From: UBA2210 sp036825195
GTDB taxonomy: Bacteria > Desulfobacterota > Syntrophia > Syntrophales > UBA2210
Length of the DNA stretch: 64,000 bases
Assembly: GCA_036825195.1 (NCBI GenBank)
Contig: DAISYQ010000006.1
Span: 1 to 64,000 of the forward strand
Direction: 5' to 3'
Part shown: positions 8,191-16,181 of the stretch, one piece after another
Position numbering within the stretch: position 1 is the stretch's first letter
How the letters are laid out: each line of letters starts with the position of its first letter
Program-made: the position numbers and the translations under genes
The notes under the pieces: model-generated
Seen by the model: only the letters and a program-made list of their open reading frames with translations
Databases searched by the model: none
What the model was told of the DNA's origin: nothing

Positions 8191-9022
8191 AGGTACTCCT
8201 TTGTACGTTGTATTGCGTAGTTGTTGTTCTACCACACTCGTCGAGAAAAGATGTCACATCCATATCTTTCCGTATTCCCAGTCGTGTCAGTGCAAAATCA
8301 TACCGTACCGGATCGTGTGGAACGATCTCTCGAAACGCATCGGTTATCTCCATGGCCGTTTTCATGTCCGCCTGTTTTCGATTTGTAAATCCCAATGCGA
8401 GGCAGATCCTATGCAGGTGCGTATCGAGGGGAACCACGAGATATATGGGCGATATGCCCTCCCATCCTCCGGGATCGACATCGTCACGGCGTATCATCCA
8501 TCTAAGAAAGAGGTTGAGTCTTTTACAGGCGCTCCCCTTCGCGGGTGACGGCAGAAGACTGCTGCTCCGGTGATGAAAACCGGCTCTCAATTCTTCCACG
8601 AATCCGGTAATTGCCGGTACGGTCGATCGGGTATTATTCGATAGCCCCTTCTTGAAACAGGCACGGAGCGATCCATACTTCGTTATGACGGTTTTCACTC
8701 CGAACAGCATTTCCGCCAGTTCATCTCCAGTCGTAAATCTGTGTTTAAAACCGGAAAAGGTATCCCAGAGCGATTCCATCGTGGCATCTTCGATAAACCG
8801 AAAAGGGGAAGGACCCATCCATTCAAGGACACGGGAGATACTTTGTAGTATCTGAGAAACTCTACCATAGGCGAGGGAGGAAGCAATAAGACCTGCAATC
8901 TCTCGGTCGCGAAGGTCTTCGTAATCGTACAGAACTTCCAGGGGATCGGGGTGGATAAATTCGCGTCTGTTGTACGTCCGGTACAGATTCTCGAGAGTTT
9001 CTTCTAACTGTTGTACTGACAT
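8180..9022 (-). CDS. TIGR02757 / DUF2400 family protein
   Basis: 280-aa soluble protein of the TIGR02757 family. Recognised by DYEDLRDREIAGLIASSLAYGRV near the N-terminus, KRLNLFLRWMIRRDDVDPGGW in the middle and VPLDTHLHRICLALGFTNRK, followed by PVRYDFALTRLGI. The helix-hairpin-helix-like layout is reminiscent of DNA glycosylases, and the family is widespread in Bacteroidota and Desulfobacterota, but no activity is established to my knowledge. It overlaps the next gene by 11 bases. Confidence 0.85.
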   Translation of the reverse strand: MSVQQLEETLENLYRTYNRREFIHPDPLEVLYDYEDLRDREIAGLIASSLAYGRVSQILQSISRVLEWMGPSPFRFIEDATMESLWDTFSGFKHRFTTGDELAEMLFGVKTVITKYGSLRACFKKGLSNNTRSTVPAITGFVEELRAGFHHRSSSLLPSPAKGSACKRLNLFLRWMIRRDDVDPGGWEGISPIYLVVPLDTHLHRICLALGFTNRKQADMKTAMEITDAFREIVPHDPVRYDFALTRLGIRKDMDVTSFLDECGRTTTTQYNVQRSTYAA

Positions 9023-9045
9023 ATCGGTGTTGCGCCTTCACGGGG

Positions 9046-9208
9046 GTCGAGCCCGATTCATTGAGTTCTTTCATCTTTTTGACGGTAGACGCAGAATGGG
9101 GCCTCCAATCTGGGTCGTACACATCACTATAACGAATGGTTCCGATCTTATCAACGATGAAAATTATCCTCTCCGCGGTTTCATCGGTACGTACCACACA
9201 AGACCTGT
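9046..9208 (-). pseudogene. Possible 3' remnant of a peroxiredoxin gene
   Basis: The minus strand encodes CVVRTDETAERIIFIVDK, then IGTIRYSDVYDP, then a helix STVKKMKELNES. This resembles the C-terminal part of AhpC/TSA-type peroxiredoxins (YGV-R-x-AERxxFIVDKxGxIRY). No peroxidatic-cysteine half is found upstream: the frame is open to about 9350 but reads as low-complexity, unrelated sequence without a convincing start. The frame then runs on into the TIGR02757 gene. Best read as a decayed fragment; a short live gene is less likely. Confidence 0.42.
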
Positions 9209-9353
9209 CGGTAACACTGTCGTGATACCGGAAGGACGAGGGATCATCATTCCTCCCCCTGATGCATCCGTGGGAAGAGGAACCGGAGGAACCAATATGT
9301 AAGAAAAAGATCGACGGGCTATGAAAAGGACTGTTTCCCTCCGCTGGCCGGAA

Positions 9354-10166
9354 TCACTTCTTCAATGCATTCCACGTTTCTCTCTGAAGGAAGCTCCCTT
9401 CAACATGGGTTTCCATCTCCCGAAACATCTTCAGGGGGACGGCAAAGGTTAACGTATCTTTTCCCAGTTGACTCCGTACGCTTTTTCGTGCGGTCAAGTC
9501 GGTGAGACCGATGACCGCTCTCGGGTTTTTTTGGCCTGCTTCCCTGTACGGAAAGATGCCGATGGTCTGGCACGCCGCCGCATAGGGGATAATAACATTT
9601 TCAAAACTTCCGTTCCCGTAGTTGGCCAGCGTTACCAGTGCCGATAACTGGTCCGGATTGGCTAAGAAGATGACGATGATGGGTTCTTCCTTGCTTTGAT
9701 CCACCTCCTGCAGCGGTTTCAGGACAACATAGGGAGCCGGTATATCGGTTATCGGCAGTGACTCGACAAATTTCTTGACCCGTTCGGGGGATTGTATGTA
9801 TCGTTCACCGTGCAGTGCTTCGTTTAACAGGCCGGTACCGATAAAACTGCAGATCTTTTCGGCTACCATCCTGCGCATTCCGCTTATATTGTTTCCCGTC
9901 GATAAAAACCGGTAGAATTCCTTTATGCCGCCGGGTACGTTCATGTACTGATTTCCAAATCCCAGTCCGACACCTCCGCCCCAGCACCCGAAAGTTTTCC
10001 GGTCAAACACGGCGGTCTGTCCCTTGGCTGCATGTGCGAAGAGAGACATGACACATCCCCATCTCCCCTGCTTAAACTGGAGTGCGTTGCGTGGTTTCTC
10101 GTCCGACCAGGTGATGGCAACGGGATTGAACTTGAGATTGAGCGACGAGGCAATGGTGCTTTCCAT
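9354..10166 (-). CDS. DUF169 family protein
   Basis: 270-aa soluble protein of the DUF169 family, common in anaerobes and archaea and without an assigned reaction. Family marks: NLKFNPVAITWSDEKP near the N-terminus, the conserved cysteine in GRWGCVMSLFAHAAKG, TFGCWGGGVGLGFG, a central PAPYVVLKPL segment, and CQTIGIFPYREAG near the end. Several conserved Cys and Gly residues suggest a metal or cofactor site, which is inference. It lies about 175 bases beyond the IscU-like gene and on the same strand, so it may be the last member of that sulfur operon. Confidence 0.85.
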   Translation of the reverse strand: MESTIASSLNLKFNPVAITWSDEKPRNALQFKQGRWGCVMSLFAHAAKGQTAVFDRKTFGCWGGGVGLGFGNQYMNVPGGIKEFYRFLSTGNNISGMRRMVAEKICSFIGTGLLNEALHGERYIQSPERVKKFVESLPITDIPAPYVVLKPLQEVDQSKEEPIIVIFLANPDQLSALVTLANYGNGSFENVIIPYAAACQTIGIFPYREAGQKNPRAVIGLTDLTARKSVRSQLGKDTLTFAVPLKMFREMETHVEGSFLQRETWNALKK

Positions 10167-10341
10167 ATCAAATGTTCTCCAGAAAGAAATGATTGTCGTG
10201 GATCAAGGTCTCCCGCAAGCGATTCGGTTCAAAACTATATGTACTATAAAGAGGGCCGATAGCGATAGGAAACGCTTGCATGGATAACAGCATAGGACAT
10301 CAACACTCTCCGGATATACGAAGGCCTCTCATACCCTGCTT

Positions 10342-10977
10342 TTATTCAAGGAATTCAACCTCTACTTTCTTCACATCCCAGAGGGGCTCTATCTTTTCAA
10401 TTATCTCGCCTTTAATATTGGAGGCAAACTGATGGTCGGCCGGGATGTCAACCGTGACGTGAACGGTCCCACCATCTACCCTGATGTCCTTCACGAGTTC
10501 CGTTCGTACAAGGTCTAGGCCTGAGAGGGGATTCATAACCTTCTTGAGGCGCTTTCGAACGACTTCCACGGTGGTGGTTTTCTGGTCCGTAACCAGACCA
10601 TGTTTTTCTTCGTAGTTCTGAATAGCCGAGCGCAGACCTTCCACGGCGAGGACTGAGCAGTGGGCCTTGATCGGTGGGAGACCGCCTAGGGCATCCGATG
10701 CCTCTTTCCAGTTGATCTTCTTTGCCTCCTCGATGGTCTTACCCTTGGCGAGTTCGGTGATGATGGACCCGGTTGCTATGTTGGAAGCGCAGCCATAGGA
10801 TTCGAACTTGATGTCCGTAATTCGCTTCGTGTCAGGATCGACCCGTATCTGAACCGATACCATGTCTCCGCAGGCGGGGCTGCCTTCCATGGCGGTTCCG
10901 TCCGGGTTTTCGATTGTGCCTACATTACGGGGATGCCGAAAGTGTTCCAGTACCTTCTCATTGTATGGAAATGTCAT
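10342..10977 (-). CDS. IscU-type Fe-S scaffold fused to a DUF59/MIP18 domain
   Basis: 211-aa two-domain protein. Residues 1-125 form an IscU/NifU scaffold with the three cluster ligands in GSPACGDMV, SYGCASNIATGSII and KAHCSVLAVEGL. Residues about 136-211 resemble a DUF59/MIP18 domain (VVRKRLKKVMNPLSGLDLV ... VTVDIPADHQFASNIKGEI), a Fe-S carrier-assembly module. It is not the NifU C-terminal CxxC domain. AGGAGG precedes the ATG, and the gene starts two bases after the stop of the IscS-like gene. The pair should form the scaffold-partner complex. Confidence 0.88.
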   Translation of the reverse strand: MTFPYNEKVLEHFRHPRNVGTIENPDGTAMEGSPACGDMVSVQIRVDPDTKRITDIKFESYGCASNIATGSIITELAKGKTIEEAKKINWKEASDALGGLPPIKAHCSVLAVEGLRSAIQNYEEKHGLVTDQKTTTVEVVRKRLKKVMNPLSGLDLVRTELVKDIRVDGGTVHVTVDIPADHQFASNIKGEIIEKIEPLWDVKKVEVEFLE

Positions 10978-10979
10978 TT

Positions 10980-12161
10980 TTAGGCCTCCTTGTTGTGAGC
11001 CAGCGGGCTTATTTTTCTCAATTCTCCTACCACCTCTGCAATGGTGTCTACCAGCCTGTCCACCTCTTCCATGGTATTATAACGGCCGAAAGTAAAACGG
11101 ATGGACCCGTGTGCCCTTTCATGATCGCCGCCAATTCCGAGGATCACGTGGCTCGCCTCCAGTGAACGACTGAAGCATGCCGAGCCGGTGCTGACGGAAA
11201 AGCCGCGCATATCGAGATGCAGTGTGATCGATTCTCCTTCCACAAAATGAAAGGTAATGTTTGCATTTTGTGGGGTTCTCTTGAAGCGGTGCCCGTTCAG
11301 GGTCGTATCCGACACCTCGGACGACACACGGTTGATGAGGTAGTCTCTCATCGTTTTGATCTCTTCGTTCTCCTTGGGCGTGACCAGTCCCACTGCTTTG
11401 GCAAAGCCGACGGCTCCGGGAATGTTTTCCAGTCCGGCCCTGAGGTTGAACTCCTGAAATCCCCCGTCCATCCACTTGGTGATCGGCGTGTTTTTACGGA
11501 TGAAGAGACCGCCGATTCCCTTTGGACCGTGGATAGTGTGAGGAGAGACGGTGATCAAATCCACCGGTATCTTTGTAAAATCCAGGGGCACCCGCGTGAA
11601 GGTATGGGTGGCGTCGGTGTGAAACAAAATGCCTTTTTCGCTGCAGATGCGGCCGATGGTTTCGATGTCCTGTATGGTCCCGATCTCCTGATTTGCGTGC
11701 TGGATGGAAACTAGGATTGTTTCATCGGTGATGGAGTCTCTGAGCATGTCGAGATCCACAAGGCCTTCGTGATCCACCTTCAGATAGGTAACGGAGAACC
11801 CTTGTTTCTCAAGCTCCTTGGAACCGGCACTGTGAAGGACGGGAAAATCTTCGATGGATGAGACGATGATATGCCGCCCCTTCTTCTCGCCGAGAGCCAG
11901 GGCCACGCCCTTGACGGCCAGGTTACTCGATTCGGTGCTTCCCGAGGTGAAGATGAATTCATCTCCGGACGCGCCGATATAATGCGCTATTTCGTCCCGT
12001 GCATATTCCAATGCCTCCCGAGCCTCAATTCCGAGAGAGTAGCCGAAATCCGACGTGGCAACGGGATAGGTTTCAAAGAAATACGGTTTCATAGCCTCCA
12101 ACACCCGATCGTCCATCCGGGTGGCCGCGGCGTTGTCCAGATACACGCTTTTTCCGGTCAT
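10980..12161 (-). CDS. IscS/NifS-like protein lacking the PLP lysine
   Basis: 393 aa, full-length cysteine-desulfurase fold: VYLDNAAATR (6-15), FTSGSTESSNLAVKG (71-85), FHTDATH (180-186) and the mobile-loop cysteine C329 in STGSACFSRSLEASH. Key PLP contacts are changed. The lysine of the usual HK-x-(Y/H)GPKG motif is Thr209 (SPHTIHGPKGIG; codon ACT at 11537-11535). The stacking His of TEHKAV is replaced (IEDFPV, Asp105), the usual Gln of DATQ is His186, and the Asn of NNEIG is Gln. The protein therefore probably cannot act as a normal PLP desulfurase. The archaeal IscS of Archaeoglobus fulgidus is a known case of lysine loss. It lies between a DsrE-like gene and an IscU-like gene. Confidence 0.88.
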   Translation of the reverse strand: MTGKSVYLDNAAATRMDDRVLEAMKPYFFETYPVATSDFGYSLGIEAREALEYARDEIAHYIGASGDEFIFTSGSTESSNLAVKGVALALGEKKGRHIIVSSIEDFPVLHSAGSKELEKQGFSVTYLKVDHEGLVDLDMLRDSITDETILVSIQHANQEIGTIQDIETIGRICSEKGILFHTDATHTFTRVPLDFTKIPVDLITVSPHTIHGPKGIGGLFIRKNTPITKWMDGGFQEFNLRAGLENIPGAVGFAKAVGLVTPKENEEIKTMRDYLINRVSSEVSDTTLNGHRFKRTPQNANITFHFVEGESITLHLDMRGFSVSTGSACFSRSLEASHVILGIGGDHERAHGSIRFTFGRYNTMEEVDRLVDTIAEVVGELRKISPLAHNKEA

Positions 12162-12173
12162 GGCAGTTTCTCC

Positions 12174-12593
12174 CTATATGAATAAGGTTATGCTCGATTC
12201 ACGCGCCTCTTGTACGTAAGTCCCCACGGCGCCGTACTCGTCTATCAGGTCCGCACGAAGATCATCCTTCTTGATTCCCATAATCTGCATCGTCATCTCA
12301 CAGGCGATGATCTTGCCTCCCAGTTCCTTGAAATCCTGTAAGAGCTTTTCAAGGGAGGCCACACGGGCCGCCTGCATTCGACGCCGTACCATCCATTTCC
12401 CGATACCGAACAGGTGCATTCGGGATAGCCGTCCCCCCTCCAACTTTCCCTTGACAAGTCGTTCGAGCCCCCAGAAGGTGAAGTAGAGCGAGGCATCCAT
12501 CCCCATCGACAGCGCGCCGGTGGCTATGATGAGGGCGCTGTACAGCTTATCCATGTCGCCGCTGTGAACGACGATCGTTGCTTTATCGGTCAT
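12174..12593 (-). CDS. DsrE/DsrF/DrsH-like sulfur-carrier family protein
   Basis: 139-aa protein of the DsrE2-like (DrsE_2) family. VVHSGDMDKLYSALIIATGALSMG opens the Rossmann-like fold, FTFWGLERLVKG follows, and GKIIACEMTMQIMGI carries the conserved cysteine that would hold persulfide. Members of this family cluster with TusA and rhodaneses in sulfur-oxidising and sulfur-reducing microbes and are thought to pass persulfide sulfur. Here it sits between tusA and the IscS-like gene with gaps of about 12-18 bases, consistent with one operon. Confidence 0.87.
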   Translation of the reverse strand: MTDKATIVVHSGDMDKLYSALIIATGALSMGMDASLYFTFWGLERLVKGKLEGGRLSRMHLFGIGKWMVRRRMQAARVASLEKLLQDFKELGGKIIACEMTMQIMGIKKDDLRADLIDEYGAVGTYVQEARESSITLFI

Positions 12594-12611
12594 GGCCGCA
12601 CCGCCTTTCCG

Positions 12612-12833
12612 TCAGACACCTATCTTGATCCTCCATACATCCCCGTCCTCCTCGATATCCTTCAGTTTCAGGCCCAGTGCCTTCAGGGCCATGGGAATCT
12701 CCTTTTTTGAAGCGGGGTGCGTTCCCACAATCTCCACGGTATCTCCCGGCGAGGCTTTCCGAAGTGCCTTACGGGTTTCCACCAGGGGCACCGGGCAGGT
12801 TTCTCCACGTACATCAACCTTTATGTCAGCCAT
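12612..12833 (-). CDS. tusA: TusA-family sulfurtransferase
   Basis: 73-aa sulfur carrier. The signature DVRGETCPVPLVETRKAL (about residues 6-23) contains the CPxP motif whose Cys carries the persulfide. The fold ends in a basic strand (VWRIKIGV). The ATG at 12833 is preferred over an in-frame GTG at 12842, since AGAGGTGA lies upstream at good distance. It is the first gene of the tusA-dsrE-iscS-iscU unit and the likely entry point of sulfur for it. Confidence 0.9.
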   Translation of the reverse strand: MADIKVDVRGETCPVPLVETRKALRKASPGDTVEIVGTHPASKKEIPMALKALGLKLKDIEEDGDVWRIKIGV

Positions 12834-12950
12834 AGTAATCACCTCTTTTCTTTAATATAATAACGCCTGCCGGAGATTTCAATATTCCGTCATCCGACAT
12901 TTGTTTTTTTGTACATCATATGACGATATTCCCCTTTCACACTTTGGAGA

Positions 12951-13817
12951 TCATCTAAATCTTTTTGCGTCGACGAGGCCGATCAGTTTTTCTTTGTCCA
13001 GTTCTCTCCTGAAAAGCGGAGCGGCGTCTCTTCTGTAAACCGGCAATGTTTCATCAAAGGTGGGTTTGTCGGGATGCATATAAAAAATGCCAAGCGGCAA
13101 TCTGTCCTTTTCTATTGCTCTTCGGAATGCTTCGACCCTGTCAAAGGGGTCGTGACTGTCTTCAAGATAGTAGGTGTGATCCTGAAACCACTTGTAGGTA
13201 TTTACCTTATTGAAGGTCACACAGGGTTGAAGAATATCGACCATGGCATATCCCCTATGGGAAAGCGCTTTTTTTATAATCTCTTTGAGCTGTTCATGAT
13301 CACCGGCAAAGGCCCGCGCCACAAAGGAGGCATCCAGAGCAATCGCCACAGCGATGGGATTAAAGGGATCTGAATGGGAACCGTCGACCTGTACCGGCGT
13401 GACAAATCCCGCCTGACTGGTCGGAGATGCCTGTCCCTTGGTAAGCCCGTACACCATATTGTTATGAATGATATTGGTAATATCGGGATTTCTTCGAATG
13501 GCATGGATGAAGTGATTCCCTCCTTCACCGTACATGTCACCGTCGCCGCTTTCGGCGATAACGGTAAGGAACGGATTGGCGGCCTTTATGGCCGTCGCAG
13601 GAGGCAGAGCCCTGCCGTGAAGACCGTTAAATACGTTTGTTTTCAGGTAATGAGGAATCTTTGCCGCCTGTCCGATGCCGGAGACGATGACCAGTTGTTC
13701 GGGATGTATGTCCGTCTCGACGAGTGCCTCTTTGAGTGCTTTCAAGATGCCAAAGTTTCCGCATCCGGGGCACCATGCTATATCGATATCTCCCATGTCG
13801 AACAGTTCCGTACCCAT
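12951..13817 (-). CDS. 2-oxoacid:ferredoxin oxidoreductase, beta subunit
   Basis: 288-aa thiamine-diphosphate subunit of a KorAB-type enzyme that oxidatively decarboxylates 2-oxoglutarate or another 2-oxoacid to an acyl-CoA and reduced ferredoxin. DIAWCPGCGNFGILKAL contains Cys ligands of the [4Fe-4S] cluster. GHGR-type contact is seen in FNGLHGRALPPATAIKAANP. The TPP/Mg motif is ESGDGDMYGEGGNHFIHAIRRN with NNMVYGLTKGQASPT. It follows the alpha subunit gene by three bases, with GGAGGGGTGATCC before the ATG. Substrate cannot be fixed by eye. Confidence 0.9.
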   Translation of the reverse strand: MGTELFDMGDIDIAWCPGCGNFGILKALKEALVETDIHPEQLVIVSGIGQAAKIPHYLKTNVFNGLHGRALPPATAIKAANPFLTVIAESGDGDMYGEGGNHFIHAIRRNPDITNIIHNNMVYGLTKGQASPTSQAGFVTPVQVDGSHSDPFNPIAVAIALDASFVARAFAGDHEQLKEIIKKALSHRGYAMVDILQPCVTFNKVNTYKWFQDHTYYLEDSHDPFDRVEAFRRAIEKDRLPLGIFYMHPDKPTFDETLPVYRRDAAPLFRRELDKEKLIGLVDAKRFR

Positions 13818-13820
13818 GGA

Positions 13821-15557
13821 TCACCCCTCCCGGTCCAGGATTGTTTTCATACTGTTCACCAATTCCTCGACCGTAAATTGGATGCCGCTATATTTCAAAA
13901 TCCGGTCCCTGATATCAACTCCCGTGGTGAGATTCAACAACCGACCGAACTGGCAGGTGGCATTCCCTTCGATCACGATGGTACGCTCTGCTTTTTTGAG
14001 GTACTTCACAGTGTCCGGATGAACAGGATACACCTGCTTGAAGTGGAGCAAGGCCACATCGTCTCTTCCCAAGTTTCCAACCGCCTCGCGAATTACATGG
14101 AAGGTCGAACCCCAGCCAATGATAAGAACTTTGTAATCGTTATTCCCCACGAATTCTGGAGGAATGGCTTTTGCCGTCATTTCTTTCAGCTTTGAAAGCC
14201 GCTTGTCGACCATTGCAACCCGCATATCAAGGTCTTCGGTAATGTGACCTTCCTCATCGTGCTCGTCACTGTCCACCAGAACCAGTCCTTCTCCGTACCC
14301 CGGTATGCCACGGGGTGATATGCCGTTTGAGGTTAATCGGTATCGTTTATAATCTCGATCCGTTTTTTCTATATAGTTAATAATGCCGGTTTTCGAGAGA
14401 TTGAGGGTCGGTACGTTGTAATATGAATCCATGAAGTACTGATCCGTCAGGATAAAGACAGGAACCTGGTATCTATCGGCAAGGTTGAATGCCTGATGCG
14501 TCAAATCAACGGCATCTTCCAGTTTTCCCGGTGCGAGTATAATCCGCGGGAACTCACCGTGACCCGAATAGAGCGCCAGCTGCAGATCACCCTGTTCCGT
14601 TCTTGTGGGAAGACCGGTAGCGGGGCCCGGCCTCTGGGCGATATGAATGACCATCGGACTTTCGATCATTCCGGTCAGTCCGACCGCTTCTTCCATAAGG
14701 GCGAAGCCGCCGCCGGATGTCGTCACCATTGCCCTGGCACCGGCATACCAGGCGCCCAGGGCCATGTTGATGGCGCTGATTTCATCTTCGGCCTGCTCCG
14801 CTATGATGTTAAAATCCCTCGCGTTCCTGGAGAGGAAGGTCAGCACGGCGGTTGAGGGGGACATGGGATAGGAGGAGATGAAATTGCATCCTCCGGCGAT
14901 GGCGCCGATTCCCACGGCTTCGGCACCGTTGATCATAATCTCCCCTCTCACGTCGGCGTCCCGTTGGATATCGATGTTGATTTTCCCGGAATGTACCAGA
15001 TTTTGAGCTATGTCATACCCCTTCTGTGCGGCATTCCGGTTTTTATCGACAGTCGTTGTGTCACCGGGTGAGAAGAATTGTTCCATGTAACGATCAAGAT
15101 CGTCGGCTCCCACCTTAAACAATCCGGCAATAAGTCCTGTCGATATACTGTTCATATAGATTGAGCCTCCTATTTCGGATGCGGTATCGGAGAAGGGGAT
15201 ATCTATCAGATTCGGAACGTTCTTGCTGTCTTGAACCGATATGATCGTTTTATCAGCCAGGATTACCGTCTCTTTCGATATCCGTTTTTTTACGTGTTCA
15301 AGCGCGGTGGAACTGAGAGGGATGAGGATATCGATCCGGTTCAGGAGTGAGGATACCCGTACGGATGAGACGCGGATCTGTGTGGAGTTGCTTCCTCCGC
15401 GCACGCGGGACATGTATTCTTTTGTCGCGAAGATGTGAAAGCCGGAGCGTTTAAGGAGTCCGGTAATGATCTGTTCGACCGTCTGGATGCCGTGTCCCGC
15501 TTCCCCGCAGAGGACAATTGATATGTCTCCGGTTTTCTTGACCATAGAGTTATCCAT
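13821..15557 (-). CDS. 2-oxoacid:ferredoxin oxidoreductase, fused gamma-alpha subunit
   Basis: 578 aa. The N-terminal ~185 residues are the gamma domain (ISIVLCGEAGHGIQTVEQIITGLLKRSG; MSRVRGGSNSTQIRVS). The rest is the pyrimidine-binding alpha subunit (INGAEAVGIGAIAGGCNFISSYPMSPSTA; EQAEDEISAINMALGAWYAGARAMVTTSGGG) with the transketolase C-terminal domain at the end. Gamma-alpha fusions are usual for KorA-type enzymes. The ATG at 15557 has AGGTGA six bases upstream. It forms a two-gene operon with the beta subunit and needs ferredoxin as acceptor. Confidence 0.9.
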   Translation of the reverse strand: MDNSMVKKTGDISIVLCGEAGHGIQTVEQIITGLLKRSGFHIFATKEYMSRVRGGSNSTQIRVSSVRVSSLLNRIDILIPLSSTALEHVKKRISKETVILADKTIISVQDSKNVPNLIDIPFSDTASEIGGSIYMNSISTGLIAGLFKVGADDLDRYMEQFFSPGDTTTVDKNRNAAQKGYDIAQNLVHSGKINIDIQRDADVRGEIMINGAEAVGIGAIAGGCNFISSYPMSPSTAVLTFLSRNARDFNIIAEQAEDEISAINMALGAWYAGARAMVTTSGGGFALMEEAVGLTGMIESPMVIHIAQRPGPATGLPTRTEQGDLQLALYSGHGEFPRIILAPGKLEDAVDLTHQAFNLADRYQVPVFILTDQYFMDSYYNVPTLNLSKTGIINYIEKTDRDYKRYRLTSNGISPRGIPGYGEGLVLVDSDEHDEEGHITEDLDMRVAMVDKRLSKLKEMTAKAIPPEFVGNNDYKVLIIGWGSTFHVIREAVGNLGRDDVALLHFKQVYPVHPDTVKYLKKAERTIVIEGNATCQFGRLLNLTTGVDIRDRILKYSGIQFTVEELVNSMKTILDREG

Positions 15558-15641
15558 ACCTGTTCACCTATATGACCTGGCACCGTACCCACCCGGATCT
15601 TGTCCGGCCGATGGAGAGAGGGTTGCTGTGATAGTGCTGCT

Positions 15642-16046
15642 TCAGCTGCCAACGGTCAATTCTTTTGTCTTGGATCCGATATAGTTACAGGTAGCTGTAA
15701 CTATCAGCGTATCCCCCTTTTTCGCTTCTACGATATAGGTGTATGTGAATGAAGAAGGGTCCGGCTGGCCCTTGTATGCATATGTTCCGAGGGTGTTTCC
15801 ATTTTTTGTTATTGCTACTTCCTTGATGTAATGGCTCTGAGGATTCGATACGGAATGAGAAATAGTGACACTTAATGTTTGTGAACCTGAATCATAGTTC
15901 AATACGACCTCTTTCGGGCCATGAGCCTGCGCCGCGGCAGGTAAGAGGGAGATCGCAAGAAAGCATACAAAGATGCACAGGATATATGCTGTTCTATGGC
16001 AAACCCCGGGGACTTCATTATCGCCTGTTCGGTGCAAAGATACCAT
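15642..16046 (-). CDS. Secreted superoxide-reductase-like (desulfoferrodoxin C-terminal-like) protein
   Basis: 134 aa from ATG at 16046, chosen for GGGAGGACACAGC upstream; the frame stays open further. A signal peptide ends around AAAQAHG (about residues 35-40). The mature part resembles the Ig-like desulfoferrodoxin fold: SHSVSNPQSHYIKEVAI parallels the HP-x4-HYI-x-WIEV motif of superoxide reductase, and TATCNYIGSK parallels CNIHG. The last His ligand is replaced by Ile, so a complete iron site is unlikely. Sister proteins occur in Geobacter-like genomes, but I know no function. It lies just downstream of the YeeE/YedE genes on the same strand. Confidence 0.72.
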   Translation of the reverse strand: MVSLHRTGDNEVPGVCHRTAYILCIFVCFLAISLLPAAAQAHGPKEVVLNYDSGSQTLSVTISHSVSNPQSHYIKEVAITKNGNTLGTYAYKGQPDPSSFTYTYIVEAKKGDTLIVTATCNYIGSKTKELTVGS

Positions 16047-16181
16047 ATGCTGTGTCCTCCCTTTGTGCTCCTGCGGTGCAAGAGCAGGAACCTGTCTATG
16101 GGAAGGCGGTATTCCTATGTGATTGTTCCGCCTTCCCATTTCGATATTGATGATATTTGTAACTTTTTATTACTCTTATAA

